DNA of 64,000 bases from an uncultured Alphaproteobacteria bacterium. Its GTDB lineage: Bacteria; Pseudomonadota; Alphaproteobacteria; RF32; CAG-239. Every line of letters starts with the position of its first letter. The stretch's first letter is position 1. The DNA lies in the NCBI GenBank assembly GCA_934254925.1, contig CAKQMD010000001.1:1-64000 (forward strand), given 5' to 3'. The notes under the pieces are model-generated. The model was not told the origin of the DNA. It worked only from the letters and a program-made list of their open reading frames with translations, and did not search any database. This document shows, piece after piece, positions 49,821 to 59,482 of this stretch. The translations under genes and the position numbers were made by a program.

Positions 49821-51050
49821 CTACTCATAACGCAGCGCGTTAATCGGGTTTAGCAGAGACGCTTTATAAGCCGGATAAAAACCAAAAAACAGCCCGACAA
49901 AACCGGCAAAAGAAAACGGCAACAAAACATATGTCAAAGTCACTTGCGGCGTCAGCGAGCTGAAGGCCCGCACCATTTCGATTCCGAGCAATCCGAGGAT
50001 AATCCCCACCACGCCGCCGATAAGGGAAAGTACCAGGGCTTCGGTCAAAAACTGCCAACGGATATCCCAAGTTTTGGCACCGATGGCCATCCGAATACCA
50101 ATCTCTCGCGTTCTTTCCGTCACGGACACCAGCATGATGTTCATAATGCCGATACCTCCGACAATTAAGGAAATCCCTGCAATAGAACCCAGTAAGATCG
50201 TCATGATCTTGGTTGAATTTTCCATCATTTCCATCATCTGTGTCAGATTTCTGATGACAAAATCGTCCTCCTTATGCGTGCCGAGGTTATGCCTTTGGCG
50301 CAACAATTGACGAATTTCTTCTTGGGAAGAATAAGTGCTTTCGGCATCAACGGCCTGCAGAATGATAAACTTCACTTGATCAGGAAAAGAAACGCCCATG
50401 ACTTTTTTTTGTGCCGTCGTAATGGGAATAAACACACTGTCGTCCTGATCCTGCCCCATACCGCTCTGCCCGCGCGTTTTCAAGACGCCGATAACCTGAA
50501 AGGGGATCCCTTTAATTCGGATTGTCTTATTGATCGGATCGACGTCGCCAAACAATTCGTTTACAACCGTTTGCCCAAGAATGGCAACCTTAGCGGCGGT
50601 ACGGACGTCGCTTTCGGAGAAAAAACGCCCGTAAGCCAAGGGCCATTCTTTGATCTCGAAATTGCGGTTGTCGGTTCCGGTAATGCCGGTAGACCAGTTG
50701 GCATTACCATAGACTATTTGGGCGGTTTCCTCAAGAATGGGCGCGGCCAAACGAATGCTGCTAATTTTTTGCTGAATAGCGTTTCCATCAGACAATTTCA
50801 TCGTCGGCTGCGATCCATGACCGCCGCGGGCACCGCTGGAAGTAGCCGTGCCTGAGCGAACGATGATCAGATTAGAGCCCATGGTCTTCATTTCATTTTG
50901 AATCGAGATTTGAGCGCCGTGCCCGATAGCCAGCATGACGATAACCGCGGCCACGCCGATGATAATGCCCAGGCTGGTTAAGATTGAGCGCATTTTATTA
51001 GCTTTAATCGCTCGAATGGCAATACTGAATATCGTTTTCAGCTCAATCAT
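49821..51050 (-). CDS. MacB-type ABC transporter permease
   Basis: 409 residues: an N-terminal membrane helix (KMRSILTSLGIIIGVAAVIV), a large periplasmic MacB_PCD domain (about 50-280) and three C-terminal helices of the FtsX fold with GGIGIMNIMLVSVTERTREIGI. Together with the ATPase overlapping it by four bases and the MacA-like protein before that, it forms a tripartite macrolide/peptide/lipoprotein-type exporter in which the MacB ATPase and permease are separate genes. No TolC gene is adjacent. Confidence 0.92.
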   Translation of the reverse strand: MIELKTIFSIAIRAIKANKMRSILTSLGIIIGVAAVIVMLAIGHGAQISIQNEMKTMGSNLIIVRSGTATSSGARGGHGSQPTMKLSDGNAIQQKISSIRLAAPILEETAQIVYGNANWSTGITGTDNRNFEIKEWPLAYGRFFSESDVRTAAKVAILGQTVVNELFGDVDPINKTIRIKGIPFQVIGVLKTRGQSGMGQDQDDSVFIPITTAQKKVMGVSFPDQVKFIILQAVDAESTYSSQEEIRQLLRQRHNLGTHKEDDFVIRNLTQMMEMMENSTKIMTILLGSIAGISLIVGGIGIMNIMLVSVTERTREIGIRMAIGAKTWDIRWQFLTEALVLSLIGGVVGIILGLLGIEMVRAFSSLTPQVTLTYVLLPFSFAGFVGLFFGFYPAYKASLLNPINALRYE

Positions 51051-51733
51051 TTAATCCTCTCGTCGGAACTGATTTCACCATCCACAATTTTGATAATTCG
51101 GCCGGAATAACGCGCGACGTCTTCCTCATGCGTCACCAGAATAATCGTCCGCCCCATTTCCCGGTTAAGCCGCGTAAACAGTTCCATAATTTCTACGCTC
51201 ATTTTGCTGTCCAAATTTCCGGTCGGTTCGTCGGCAAAAATGATCGGAGCATTGTTGACGATGGCCCGGGCAATGGCCACGCGCTGCTGTTGACCGCCGG
51301 AAAGTTGGTTGGGCTGATGATCCATCCTTTTTTCCAACCCTACCTGCTTAAGAGCGTCGATTGCCCGTTGACGGCGGGAAGCTTCGGGAACGCCGGCATA
51401 GACCATCGGCAGTTCGACGTTTTCAATGGCCGACGTTCGCGACAAGAGGTTAAAACCTTGGAAAACAAAGCCGATTTTCTGATTACGGATTTCTGCCAAC
51501 CGATCTACGGACAGGTTTTCCACCTTTTGGCCGTCGAGCCAATAATGGCCGGAAGTAGGCTTGTCCAAACAGCCGAGAATATTCATTAAAGTCGACTTTC
51601 CCGAGCCGGAAGGCCCCATGATCGCAACAAACTCCCCCTCCTCTATTTCCAAAGAAATACGTTTGAGAATATTGAGGGTAAAACCTTCAAGCGGATAACT
51701 CTTACAAATGTTTTGCAGCTTGATCAACGGCAT
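51047..51733 (-). CDS. MacB/LolD-type ABC transporter ATPase
   Basis: 228 residues with Walker A (GPSGSGKSTLMN), Q-loop, signature LSGGQQQRVAIARA, Walker B (IIFADEPTGNLD) and H-loop (VTHEED). It belongs to the MacB/LolD subfamily, which powers mechanotransmission rather than direct transport. It overlaps both partners (1 base with the MacA-like gene, 4 bases with the permease gene), so the three are made stoichiometrically. Confidence 0.94.
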   Translation of the reverse strand: MPLIKLQNICKSYPLEGFTLNILKRISLEIEEGEFVAIMGPSGSGKSTLMNILGCLDKPTSGHYWLDGQKVENLSVDRLAEIRNQKIGFVFQGFNLLSRTSAIENVELPMVYAGVPEASRRQRAIDALKQVGLEKRMDHQPNQLSGGQQQRVAIARAIVNNAPIIFADEPTGNLDSKMSVEIMELFTRLNREMGRTIILVTHEEDVARYSGRIIKIVDGEISSDERIK

Positions 51734-52893
51734 TAATGCGGCATCCTCATACGCATGGCCCGAGCGGCGTCATCATTACCGTTTTTCTCGACAATAACTT
51801 CTTCTCCGGCTTTCAAATCCTGACTTTTCACCTCGGTAACGTCTTCATTGCTTACCCCGGTGGTCACGCTCACTCTTTCGGGCACGCCGCGGCGCAAAAC
51901 CCAAATTCCCTTGTCTTTGTATCTTTTAGCCGTGCCGCCGTTCTCGTCTTCCATATAAAAGCGCAAAGCCTTGTTGGGCACCAATAGGACATCTTGCTTT
52001 TCGGCGGTAATGATCTCGACATTGGCGGTCATGCCCGGTTTGAGCTTCAGATCCTTATTGTCGATCTCAATAATAACCTCATAAGTAACGACATTGGAAA
52101 CCGTTACCGGATTGTTGCGCACCTGAGTCACAATGCCGTAAAAAATCTCGTCGGGAAAGCTGTCGACGCTGAATTCGACGGTCTGTCCGTCTTTGACCTT
52201 GGCAATATCGGCTTCGACAATCGAGGCCTCAATCTGCATTTTGGTCAAATCCTCCGCCACATTAAACAATGTCGGCGTCTGAAAACTTGCCGCCACGGTT
52301 TGTCCGACTTCCACTTCTTTGGAAACAACAATGCCGTCTACCGGCGAAACGATCTTGGTATAACGCAAATCGATTTCTGCCGTCTGCAAAGCCGCTTCCG
52401 CTTGTTTGACCTGGGCTTCCTGCAAAGCCAGCTGCACCACGGCGTTGTCATATTCGCGCTGCGCGGCTTCCAAATCCTTGTCCGTCGAATATTGCGATTT
52501 GTTCAGTTTGGAAATACGGGCCAAATTCTTCTTATAATAAACAATATCGTTTTTGCTGACGTCAACCTGCGCCTTGGCAATATCCAGAGCTGCCCGGCGC
52601 TGTGCCACCGTCGCCTCGAACAGGGAGGGATCAATCTGTGCCAACAATTGGCCTTTTTTTACTTCGGAATTATAATCCACAAAAATCTCGGCAATCGTTC
52701 CGGAGACCTGGGTTCCTATGTTGACCGTCGAAATCGGATTGATGATGCCGGAAGCGGTGATCTTTTCGGTAATGTCCCCTTGCTTAAGCTTATTGGTCAC
52801 ATAATCGGGCAGTTTCGGCCCTTCCCGATTATACCAAATGCCGATTCCCGCGATAACCGCGACAATTCCCGCCATTTTCAAATATTTGTTCAT
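51733..52893 (-). CDS. MacA-like membrane fusion protein
   Basis: 386 residues with one N-terminal membrane anchor (MAGIVAVIAGIGIWYN), a lipoyl-like domain split by a long coiled-coil hairpin (about 95-175, rich in A, Q, E and K), a beta-barrel domain and a membrane-proximal domain. VNIGTQVSGTIAEIFVDYNS is the usual MacA wording. It bridges the inner membrane ABC unit to an outer membrane channel. First gene of the three-gene exporter operon; the 157-base AT-rich gap upstream must hold the promoter. Confidence 0.92.
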   Translation of the reverse strand: MNKYLKMAGIVAVIAGIGIWYNREGPKLPDYVTNKLKQGDITEKITASGIINPISTVNIGTQVSGTIAEIFVDYNSEVKKGQLLAQIDPSLFEATVAQRRAALDIAKAQVDVSKNDIVYYKKNLARISKLNKSQYSTDKDLEAAQREYDNAVVQLALQEAQVKQAEAALQTAEIDLRYTKIVSPVDGIVVSKEVEVGQTVAASFQTPTLFNVAEDLTKMQIEASIVEADIAKVKDGQTVEFSVDSFPDEIFYGIVTQVRNNPVTVSNVVTYEVIIEIDNKDLKLKPGMTANVEIITAEKQDVLLVPNKALRFYMEDENGGTAKRYKDKGIWVLRRGVPERVSVTTGVSNEDVTEVKSQDLKAGEEVIVEKNGNDDAARAMRMRMPH

Positions 52894-53050
52894 TTTTGTA
52901 ACCCAAAATAAAATAAACGCCCAATTTTGATTTATATATAATGATAAAAGTTTAAAATTTAATAAAAAAGACTTGTCAAATCTTTTTCTTTTGTCTAAAT
53001 TGAAAGATACGTGATTATTATTTTGTTTTTATTAACCAAATTAAAAAAAA

Positions 53051-53425
53051 ATGAGTAAAGAAGAAAGACACCAAAAGGCTCAAAAATTCAGAAATGAATT
53101 ATCCTGCTCTGCAGGCATTAACGCCAGTCTTATGGAAATTACCGCAAAGTTGCAGCATGCAAACAAAATTTGTCTCAGCGCCGAAACCCCGGAAGCCAAA
53201 GTGATCGCCGAAAATGATCTGGCTGCACTTTTTTCCCGGCTTCGTTACAAAATCGTTGAGCTTTTAAGCAAAACGCAATATTGCACACCCCAAACTTACG
53301 ATAATTTCCCAAAGATGCTGAACGTTCTGAGCTTTTGCGCCGACGAGACTGTCAGTAACAAAGCTCACAGCTATGCCGTCAAAAACAAATTGAAATACAC
53401 CAAGCAATTTGTTACGGCGGAATAA
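53051..53425 (+). CDS. hypothetical protein
   Basis: 124 residues, helical throughout by composition (runs of K, E, A and L), basic, with several cysteines. Not recognised. Translation would start at an ATG after a run of A's, with no Shine-Dalgarno. It is followed 42 bases on by another unknown gene with the same kind of leader, and the pair stands between two efflux operons. No signal peptide or membrane segment. Confidence 0.6.
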   Translation: MSKEERHQKAQKFRNELSCSAGINASLMEITAKLQHANKICLSAETPEAKVIAENDLAALFSRLRYKIVELLSKTQYCTPQTYDNFPKMLNVLSFCADETVSNKAHSYAVKNKLKYTKQFVTAE

Positions 53426-53467
53426 CCCAGCAGCTATTTTTTTAATCCTATTAAATTTTTTATTATT

Positions 53468-54070
53468 ATGAAAAAAGAAAAGAGAAGAGAAATTTTTGAC
53501 GTTGACACCGAAGAAAGAAAAAGAATTAATCAAATTAAAGAAAAGTTATTTCTTGAGATTTTCTCCAAAGACAACAGAGAAAACATCAAGCGCTTCCTTG
53601 AAGAATTCCAAAGAGAAATGCGGGCCAAAAGAAAAAACGCCTTGGTCAGCGGCAAAGAAAGCGACGCTTTTTTCTCTTTTGACGAACTGGCCAAATTTGA
53701 ACTTTGCGTTCAATATTGCCCTTATCAGAAATTTCCGCTCCAAGTGGGTGATCTGCTTATCGAAGGGCTGAAATATCAGCAAAAGTGTATTAAAAACTAC
53801 ACCTACGAATACACCGACAAATTGCTGAAAAGCGACGAAACCCCAAATTTGGCAGGTTTTCTCATGCGAATGTTGGCACGTAATTACGTTTCCAAATATG
53901 GCTGGAAACTCATACGCACCAATTATGAAATCATAAGCTCAACTTTTCCTCCGTTTATCTTGAAAGACTTTATAAACAATTGGGCGGAAGACGAACTGAC
54001 CAGAAAAAAATGGGAAGAACTCGACAAAGAGTTTGGAACAAAATTTAACTTCGTTGAAAAATTCAGTTAA
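53468..54070 (+). CDS. hypothetical protein
   Basis: 200 residues, highly charged N-terminus (KKEKRREIFDVDTEERKRIN) and a helical body with aromatic residues; two cysteines close together (FELCVQYCPYQ). Not recognised. Like its upstream neighbour it has no Shine-Dalgarno before the ATG. The pair ends with a strong terminator. The composition is AT-rich compared with the flanking pumps, which may mark acquired DNA. Confidence 0.62.
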   Translation: MKKEKRREIFDVDTEERKRINQIKEKLFLEIFSKDNRENIKRFLEEFQREMRAKRKNALVSGKESDAFFSFDELAKFELCVQYCPYQKFPLQVGDLLIEGLKYQQKCIKNYTYEYTDKLLKSDETPNLAGFLMRMLARNYVSKYGWKLIRTNYEIISSTFPPFILKDFINNWAEDELTRKKWEELDKEFGTKFNFVEKFS

Positions 54071-54103
54071 ATTCATAATTAATTTTTTTGGTTATTCTAA
54101 GAG

Positions 54104-54137
54104 AAAAACCCGGCTGCCGCAAGGCACCCGGGTTTTT
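54104..54137. terminator. terminator between hypothetical gene and RND pump
   Basis: AAAACCCGG...CCGGGTTTT with an inner CTGCC/GGCA pairing and T run. It is symmetrical enough to serve both converging transcripts. Confidence 0.82.
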
Positions 54138-54201
54138 GTTTACCTTGTTTTCCCCTCCGGCCCGCCGTTTTTTCCGCGGGCTTTCAGAGGAAAGAGACGT
54201 C

Positions 54202-57200
54202 TCACTGCAGGCTTTTGAGCAACGGACGTCCCTTTTTGACCGCACGTTTTTTTATTTTGCGCTTGAGGATCTGTTCTTCATCAAACAGTTCTCCGATAAT
54301 TGCAAACATCATCGGCACAAACAAAGTCGCGACGAACGTGGACGCGATCATGCCGCCGACCATGCCGGTTCCGATGGCATGACGACTGCCGGCACCGGCG
54401 CCGCTACTGACGACCAGAGGCAAAATGCCGAAAGTAAACGCCAGAGAAGTCATCACAATCGGGCGGAAGCGCAGTTTGGCCGCCGACAGGGCCGCCTCAG
54501 CATAGTTCTTTCCGCTTTGCACCTCCATCACGGCAAATTCCACAATCAGAATGGCATTTTTAGCGGCCAAACCAATCAGCGTTACCAGACCGATTTGGAA
54601 ATAAAGATCATTTTCCAACCCGCGCAGCCAGGTGGCCAGCAAAGCACCGAAAACGGCAAACGGCACAGACAAAATCACCACAAACGGCAGCGACCATTTT
54701 TCATACTGCGCCGAAAGGATCAGAAAGATCATGATCAGACCAAAGATAAAAGCCTGGGTAGAGGCGCCGCCGGTCAGTTTTTCCTGATAAGCCGAACCGA
54801 CCCAAGACAAGTCATAATCCGGTCCGAGGACTTGCGCAGCTGTTTCTTCCATAGCGGCAATCGCTTGTCCCGAGCTGTATCCCGGCGCCGGATCTCCCGT
54901 CACCTTCGCCGCGGGGAAAATGTTAAAGCGATTGATCAGCTCCGGCCCGATGATCCGTTTGACGTCGATTAACGTAGACAAGGGAATCAACTTGCCATCG
55001 TTGGATTTGGCATAAACATAGCGCAAATCATCCGGCGTGCGGCGGAAACGCGCCTCCGACTGAACCGTTACGCGGAAGTTGCGGCCAAAATAAGTAAAGT
55101 CGTTGACATACAGGCTGCCGAAGGTGGCCTGCATCACCGCATAGATTTGGTTGATCGGCACATTAAGCGCCCGCGCCTTCTCGCGGTCCAGCTCAATCGA
55201 ATATTGCGGCGTGCTGACGGAAAAAGTTGTCCGCACGTTGCTCAGAGCCGGATTTTTATTGGCCGCATTCACCAATTCCTGCGTTTTTTCCATCAGCTGC
55301 GCCGAGGTATGGCCGCCCTTGTTCTGAACATAACCTTCAAATCCTCCGGTCATGCTCAGTCCCATAATCGGCGGCATGTTAAAGGCATAAGAAAGTCCTT
55401 CGGCCTGGCGCATGCCCATTCCGGTCATCAAAGCGGCGATTTCATCGGCACTTTGGCCTTTTCCCTCGCGTTTGGCCCAATCTTCGAGCACCACGAAGCT
55501 GATTCCCGAATAGGTGTTTTGCGAGGAGGACAAGATGTCATAACCGTTAATGGTAATCATGTCCTTGACCAGCGGATTTTCCTTGACCTGTGCCGTCAAT
55601 TTATCGGTATATTTGGTGGTTCGGCCCAAAGAGGAAGCCGCCGGCATCGAATGCGCCATCAGCAGGGTTCCCTGGTCTTCCATCGGCACCAAACCGCCGG
55701 GAATGACCTTGAACAGGCCCAAGATCAGCACGATCATGCCGGCAAAGGCCAGAAGCGTCAGCTTGCGGAAATGCAAACAAAAGCGCACGCCGGCCAAATA
55801 CCAGTCGGTCAGTTTTTCAAAAAACCGGTTAAACAATCTAAAGAACAGAGCCGGTTCACGGTGGGTCGGTTTCAAGAGAATGGCGCACAGCGCCGGAGTC
55901 AAAGTCAGTGCCACAAAGGCTGAAATAAGCACCGAAATAGCGATGGTTACGGCAAACTGCTTATACATCATTCCGGTCATGCCGCCCAAAAAGGCAATCG
56001 GCAAAAAGACGGAAGACAAAACCAAGGCCACCGCGACCACCGGTCCGGAGACCTCCTTCATCGCCTTGAAGCAGGCTTCTTTGACCGAAAGCTTTTCTTC
56101 GCTTATCAGACGTTCGACGTTCTCAATCACGATAATGGCGTCGTCCACCACGATACCGATGGCCAGAATCAGACCAAACAGGGTCAACAGGTTGATGGAA
56201 AAGCCTAACAGATACATGCCGGCAAAAGCACCGATGATGGAAACCGGCACCGCCAAAATCGGAATAATCGTGGCACGCCAGTTTTGCAAGAACAGATAAA
56301 CCACCAAGACCACCAAAAACACGGCTTCAAAAAAGGTATGAATCACTTCTTCAATCGAGATGTTCACAAAAATCGTCGTATCATAAGGGATGGAATAAGA
56401 GATGCCTTCGGGAAACTTTTTCGACAGCTCCGCCATTTTGGCCTTTACCGCCGCCGAGGTTTCCAAGGCATTGGCGCCGGACTGCAGGTAAACGGCAAAA
56501 GCCACGGCTTTTTCGTTGTTCTGCTGAGAAGAAACGCTGTAATCCTGAGCACCGAGTTCTATTCGGGCCACGTCTTTCAGCCGCAGCATGGCGCCGCTGC
56601 TGTCGCTCTTGAGAATAATGTTGCCGAACTCCTCCTCGGAAGTCAGCCGCCCTTTGGTGTTTACGCTGTAAGTATAAGGCAAATATTCATCCATCGGTTC
56701 CTGCCCGAAGCGGCCGGCCGCAAACTGGGAATTCTGTTCCTGAATGGCCGTGGTCACGTCCAGCGGCGTCAGGTTATAATCCGCCAGCTTGTCAGGGCTG
56801 AGCCAGATGCGCATCGAATAGTCCTGACTGGCGAATAAAGACGCTGATCCGACGCCCTTAATACGTTTGATTTCGTCCAAAACGTTCAGCAGCGCATAGT
56901 TGGAAACATAAACCGTGTCATATTTGTCAGAATCGGACTTCATGGTCACCACCTGCAAAATGGCGTTGGACTTTTGCTCCACGGTTACGCCTTGTTTGGT
57001 GACTTCGCTCGGCAACTTGGCCGTTGCGGCCTGAACTTTGTTGTTAACGTCAATCGTTGCCTGATCGGGATCGGTACCGATCTCAAAAACCACGCCGATG
57101 GTCAGATAACCGCTGGAAGTGGCGGTGGAATACATGTAAATCATGTTGTTGACACCGTTGAGCTCCTGTTCGATCGGCGCCGCCACAGTATCGGCCAAGA

Positions 57201-57369
57201 CTTCGGCCGTTGCGCCCGGATAAACCGCGGAGATCTGAATTTCCGGCGGCACGATGTTCGGATATTGCTCAATCGGCAGCACCTTCATGGAGACCAAACC
57301 GGCCAAGACGATAATCAATGACAAGACCGTTGCAAAAATCGGCCTTTTAATAAAGAACTCTGAGAACAT
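54202..57369 (-). CDS. AcrB-type RND multidrug efflux transporter
   Basis: 1055 residues of the HAE1 family: 12 membrane helices and two large periplasmic loops. The proton-relay residues are present, the Asp pair in GIVVDDAIIVIENVER (near residues 407-408) and the Lys in LAAKNAILIVEFAV (near 936). The N-terminus MFSEFFIKRPIFATVLSLII is typical. It exports hydrophobic drugs, bile salts or dyes by proton antiport, with the adaptor encoded 22 bases upstream. There is no outer membrane channel gene and no TetR-type repressor next to it. Confidence 0.95.
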   Translation of the reverse strand: MFSEFFIKRPIFATVLSLIIVLAGLVSMKVLPIEQYPNIVPPEIQISAVYPGATAEVLADTVAAPIEQELNGVNNMIYMYSTATSSGYLTIGVVFEIGTDPDQATIDVNNKVQAATAKLPSEVTKQGVTVEQKSNAILQVVTMKSDSDKYDTVYVSNYALLNVLDEIKRIKGVGSASLFASQDYSMRIWLSPDKLADYNLTPLDVTTAIQEQNSQFAAGRFGQEPMDEYLPYTYSVNTKGRLTSEEEFGNIILKSDSSGAMLRLKDVARIELGAQDYSVSSQQNNEKAVAFAVYLQSGANALETSAAVKAKMAELSKKFPEGISYSIPYDTTIFVNISIEEVIHTFFEAVFLVVLVVYLFLQNWRATIIPILAVPVSIIGAFAGMYLLGFSINLLTLFGLILAIGIVVDDAIIVIENVERLISEEKLSVKEACFKAMKEVSGPVVAVALVLSSVFLPIAFLGGMTGMMYKQFAVTIAISVLISAFVALTLTPALCAILLKPTHREPALFFRLFNRFFEKLTDWYLAGVRFCLHFRKLTLLAFAGMIVLILGLFKVIPGGLVPMEDQGTLLMAHSMPAASSLGRTTKYTDKLTAQVKENPLVKDMITINGYDILSSSQNTYSGISFVVLEDWAKREGKGQSADEIAALMTGMGMRQAEGLSYAFNMPPIMGLSMTGGFEGYVQNKGGHTSAQLMEKTQELVNAANKNPALSNVRTTFSVSTPQYSIELDREKARALNVPINQIYAVMQATFGSLYVNDFTYFGRNFRVTVQSEARFRRTPDDLRYVYAKSNDGKLIPLSTLIDVKRIIGPELINRFNIFPAAKVTGDPAPGYSSGQAIAAMEETAAQVLGPDYDLSWVGSAYQEKLTGGASTQAFIFGLIMIFLILSAQYEKWSLPFVVILSVPFAVFGALLATWLRGLENDLYFQIGLVTLIGLAAKNAILIVEFAVMEVQSGKNYAEAALSAAKLRFRPIVMTSLAFTFGILPLVVSSGAGAGSRHAIGTGMVGGMIASTFVATLFVPMMFAIIGELFDEEQILKRKIKKRAVKKGRPLLKSLQ

Positions 57370-57391
57370 CTCTCTTCCCTTTTCTTAAAAA

Positions 57392-58600
57392 TTATTCCGC
57401 CGGAGTTGTCACTTCCGCTGCGGCATTGTCAGCGGCGGGGTTTGTTTCTTCCAGTGTGGTCGTTTGGCGGTCGATTTCCTTTTCAACCGCTTTTACCGGC
57501 ATTCCTGGACGCAGTTTCATCAGGCTGCTGACGGCAACCAGTTCGCCCGGCTGCAACCCTTGGTCGATAATCCATTCACCTTCCTGCGTGGTCAGGCCGA
57601 TTTTTACCTGGCGAGATTCGATTTTGCCTTCTTCACCCACCACATAGACATAAGATCCGTCGGCTCCCTGCATGACGGCTTCCTGCGGCAGGACCACCGC
57701 GTCTTTGCGCACCAGACCTTCCAAAACCAAGCGCATAAACTGGCCGGGCATCAGTTTTCTTTCGGGATTGGGGAAAACGGCTCGCAGCTTGATTGTTCCG
57801 GTATTCTCGTCAATCGTCGGGTTAACGAAGTTGATCTCGCCTTCCCGCTCGTAGACTTTGCCGTTGCTGGACTTGATCTTGGCCTTGATGTCTTTTTTGT
57901 ATTGCGGCTGGATGATCAGTCCCTGTTCAATCATGGCGCCGAGTTTGAACATATCCGAATCCGCCGCCGAGAAGACCACATAAATCGGATCCAATTGCGT
58001 AATCGTGGTCAGTTGACCGTTTGCCGCGATCAAACTGCCTTCGGACTGGGTTTCCATGCTGGTGATGCCGCTGATCGGCGCCCGCACGGTGGTATAGTCC
58101 AAATTCAGCTGCGCGGCATCGACGTCAGCCTGAGCGGCCGCCAGATTGGCCTTCAAACCGTCATAATTTGCCCGGGCTTCGTCACGGGCCTTTTCGCTGA
58201 CGATGCGATCCTTAAACAGCTTTTCAATCCGTTTCCATTGGGTTTCTGCCGCTTTCAGCTGAGCTTCAACCTGCAGCAAACGGGCCTTAGCCTGGGAAAG
58301 AGCCACCTTGTAGGGTTCGGGGTCAATCTCAAACAGCACGCTGCCTTCCTCTACCGTGGAACCTTCGACATAGTTGCGTTTGAGCAAAATGCCGCCAACC
58401 CTGGCGCGAACCTCGGTTTCCTTTGAACCTTGAGCTCGTGCGGCAAACTCAAAAGACAACGGAATATTTTGCGCCTGAGTTTTGACGGCTACGACTTCCG
58501 GCACCTGCTGTGCGGCGGTTTGGGCGCCGTTTTCCTCTTTACAGGCCGTCATGGCAAGCAGTGCCGCCGTCAACATCATTGCTTTATTCTTAAAAAACAT
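57392..58600 (-). CDS. AcrA-type periplasmic adaptor lipoprotein
   Basis: 402 residues with a lipoprotein signal (LLAMTAC), lipoyl halves, a coiled-coil hairpin (about 95-170), a beta-barrel and a membrane-proximal domain. Typical motifs are VRARVGGILLKRNYVEGSTV and LNLDYTTVRAPISGI. The C-terminus carries an extra acidic/Ala-rich tail. It is the first gene of a two-gene efflux operon. The 58601-58824 gap holds its promoter and that of the divergent arginine decarboxylase; I see no clear operator. Confidence 0.93.
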   Translation of the reverse strand: MFFKNKAMMLTAALLAMTACKEENGAQTAAQQVPEVVAVKTQAQNIPLSFEFAARAQGSKETEVRARVGGILLKRNYVEGSTVEEGSVLFEIDPEPYKVALSQAKARLLQVEAQLKAAETQWKRIEKLFKDRIVSEKARDEARANYDGLKANLAAAQADVDAAQLNLDYTTVRAPISGITSMETQSEGSLIAANGQLTTITQLDPIYVVFSAADSDMFKLGAMIEQGLIIQPQYKKDIKAKIKSSNGKVYEREGEINFVNPTIDENTGTIKLRAVFPNPERKLMPGQFMRLVLEGLVRKDAVVLPQEAVMQGADGSYVYVVGEEGKIESRQVKIGLTTQEGEWIIDQGLQPGELVAVSSLMKLRPGMPVKAVEKEIDRQTTTLEETNPAADNAAAEVTTPAE

Positions 58601-58824
58601 TTCTCTTTCCTTTGCAAAAAATAACGATTGTCTATCAGGTTACTATAAACGTAATAAAAAACAATATTTTTCATTCATAGCCGAAGGTTGTGGATATTTA
58701 TATATGTATATTTGCATTCTTGAAAATCCATTCATGACGATTAGGTATTTAAGCAGCTGATGAAAATGAGCAAACTATCCCTTTCATACAAAACAGATTT
58801 ATTAATTTTACAAGGAGAATTAAG

Positions 58825-59409
58825 ATGACTGAAGGTGTACGTTTTCCGACTTTCGCATTCATTACCGGCGGCGCCGGCCAGGCCGACGACGGTATTCCGC
58901 CGCAACCTTTTGAAACCTTCTGCTATGATTCCGCTTTGATGCAGGCAAAAATCGAAAACTTTAACGTCGTTCCTTATACCTCGGTTCTGCCGAAGGAGCT
59001 TTACGGGAAAATTCTTCCCATTAACGACAAGATTGTCAGCCAGTTCAAACACGGCGCCGTTTTGGAAGTCATTATGGCCGGACACGGTGCCAGCCGCGAC
59101 CAGCACAAGGCCATTGCAACCGGTTTGGGCGTCTGCTGGGGCAAGGATAAAAACGGTGAGCTGATCGGCGGCTGGGCGGCAGAATACGTTGAGTTCTTCG
59201 ACACCCAGATTGACGACGACATTGCCAAAGGCCATGCCGAAATGTGGCTTACCAAGTCTTTGAACCACGAATTGTCGATCCGCGGCGTAGAAAAACACTC
59301 CGAATTCCAGATGTGGCACAACTACGTCAATATCACCCAACAGTTTGGTTACAGCTTGACTGCAATGGGTTTCCTGAACTTTGAGCATGCAGCTCCGGCT
59401 CAGGCATAA
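58825..59409 (+). CDS. aaxB: pyruvoyl-dependent arginine decarboxylase (AaxB-like)
   Basis: 194 residues. The proenzyme cuts itself to create an N-terminal pyruvoyl group; the wording FNVVPYTSVLPKELYG places the cut between Thr52 and Ser53, the site known for Chlamydia pneumoniae AaxB. The sequence follows chlamydial AaxB closely (PPQPFETFCYDSALMQAKIE, LIGGWAAEYVEFF, KHSEFQ), more than archaeal PdaD. It turns arginine to agmatine and consumes a proton. AAGGAG precedes the ATG. The antiporter gene follows after a hairpin. Presence in an alphaproteobacterium suggests lateral transfer, direction unknown. Confidence 0.93.
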   Translation: MTEGVRFPTFAFITGGAGQADDGIPPQPFETFCYDSALMQAKIENFNVVPYTSVLPKELYGKILPINDKIVSQFKHGAVLEVIMAGHGASRDQHKAIATGLGVCWGKDKNGELIGGWAAEYVEFFDTQIDDDIAKGHAEMWLTKSLNHELSIRGVEKHSEFQMWHNYVNITQQFGYSLTAMGFLNFEHAAPAQA

Positions 59410-59416
59410 TCTTTTC

Positions 59417-59457
59417 CGCCACCCTTGACGCAATCAAGGGTGGCGCATTGTTTTTTT
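59417..59457 (+). terminator. terminator/attenuator hairpin between aaxB and aaxC
   Basis: CGCCACCCTTGA pairs perfectly with TCAAGGGTGGCG around a five-base loop, followed by CATTG and seven T's. A 12-bp stem before a co-oriented partner gene suggests that aaxC is transcribed at a lower level by read-through, or from its own promoter. Confidence 0.85.
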
Positions 59458-59482
59458 AACTGATTTTTCAAGGAATAACCTC

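Noticed and set aside
49394..49843. 149-codon open frame with internally repeated residues (plus strand), and matching frames on the minus strand
   Set aside because: It is the translation of the ~182-bp tandem repeat that begins in tRNA-Asn, runs into the 3' end of the MacB permease gene on the other strand, and its minus-strand shadow starts inside a tRNA. Not a credible gene.
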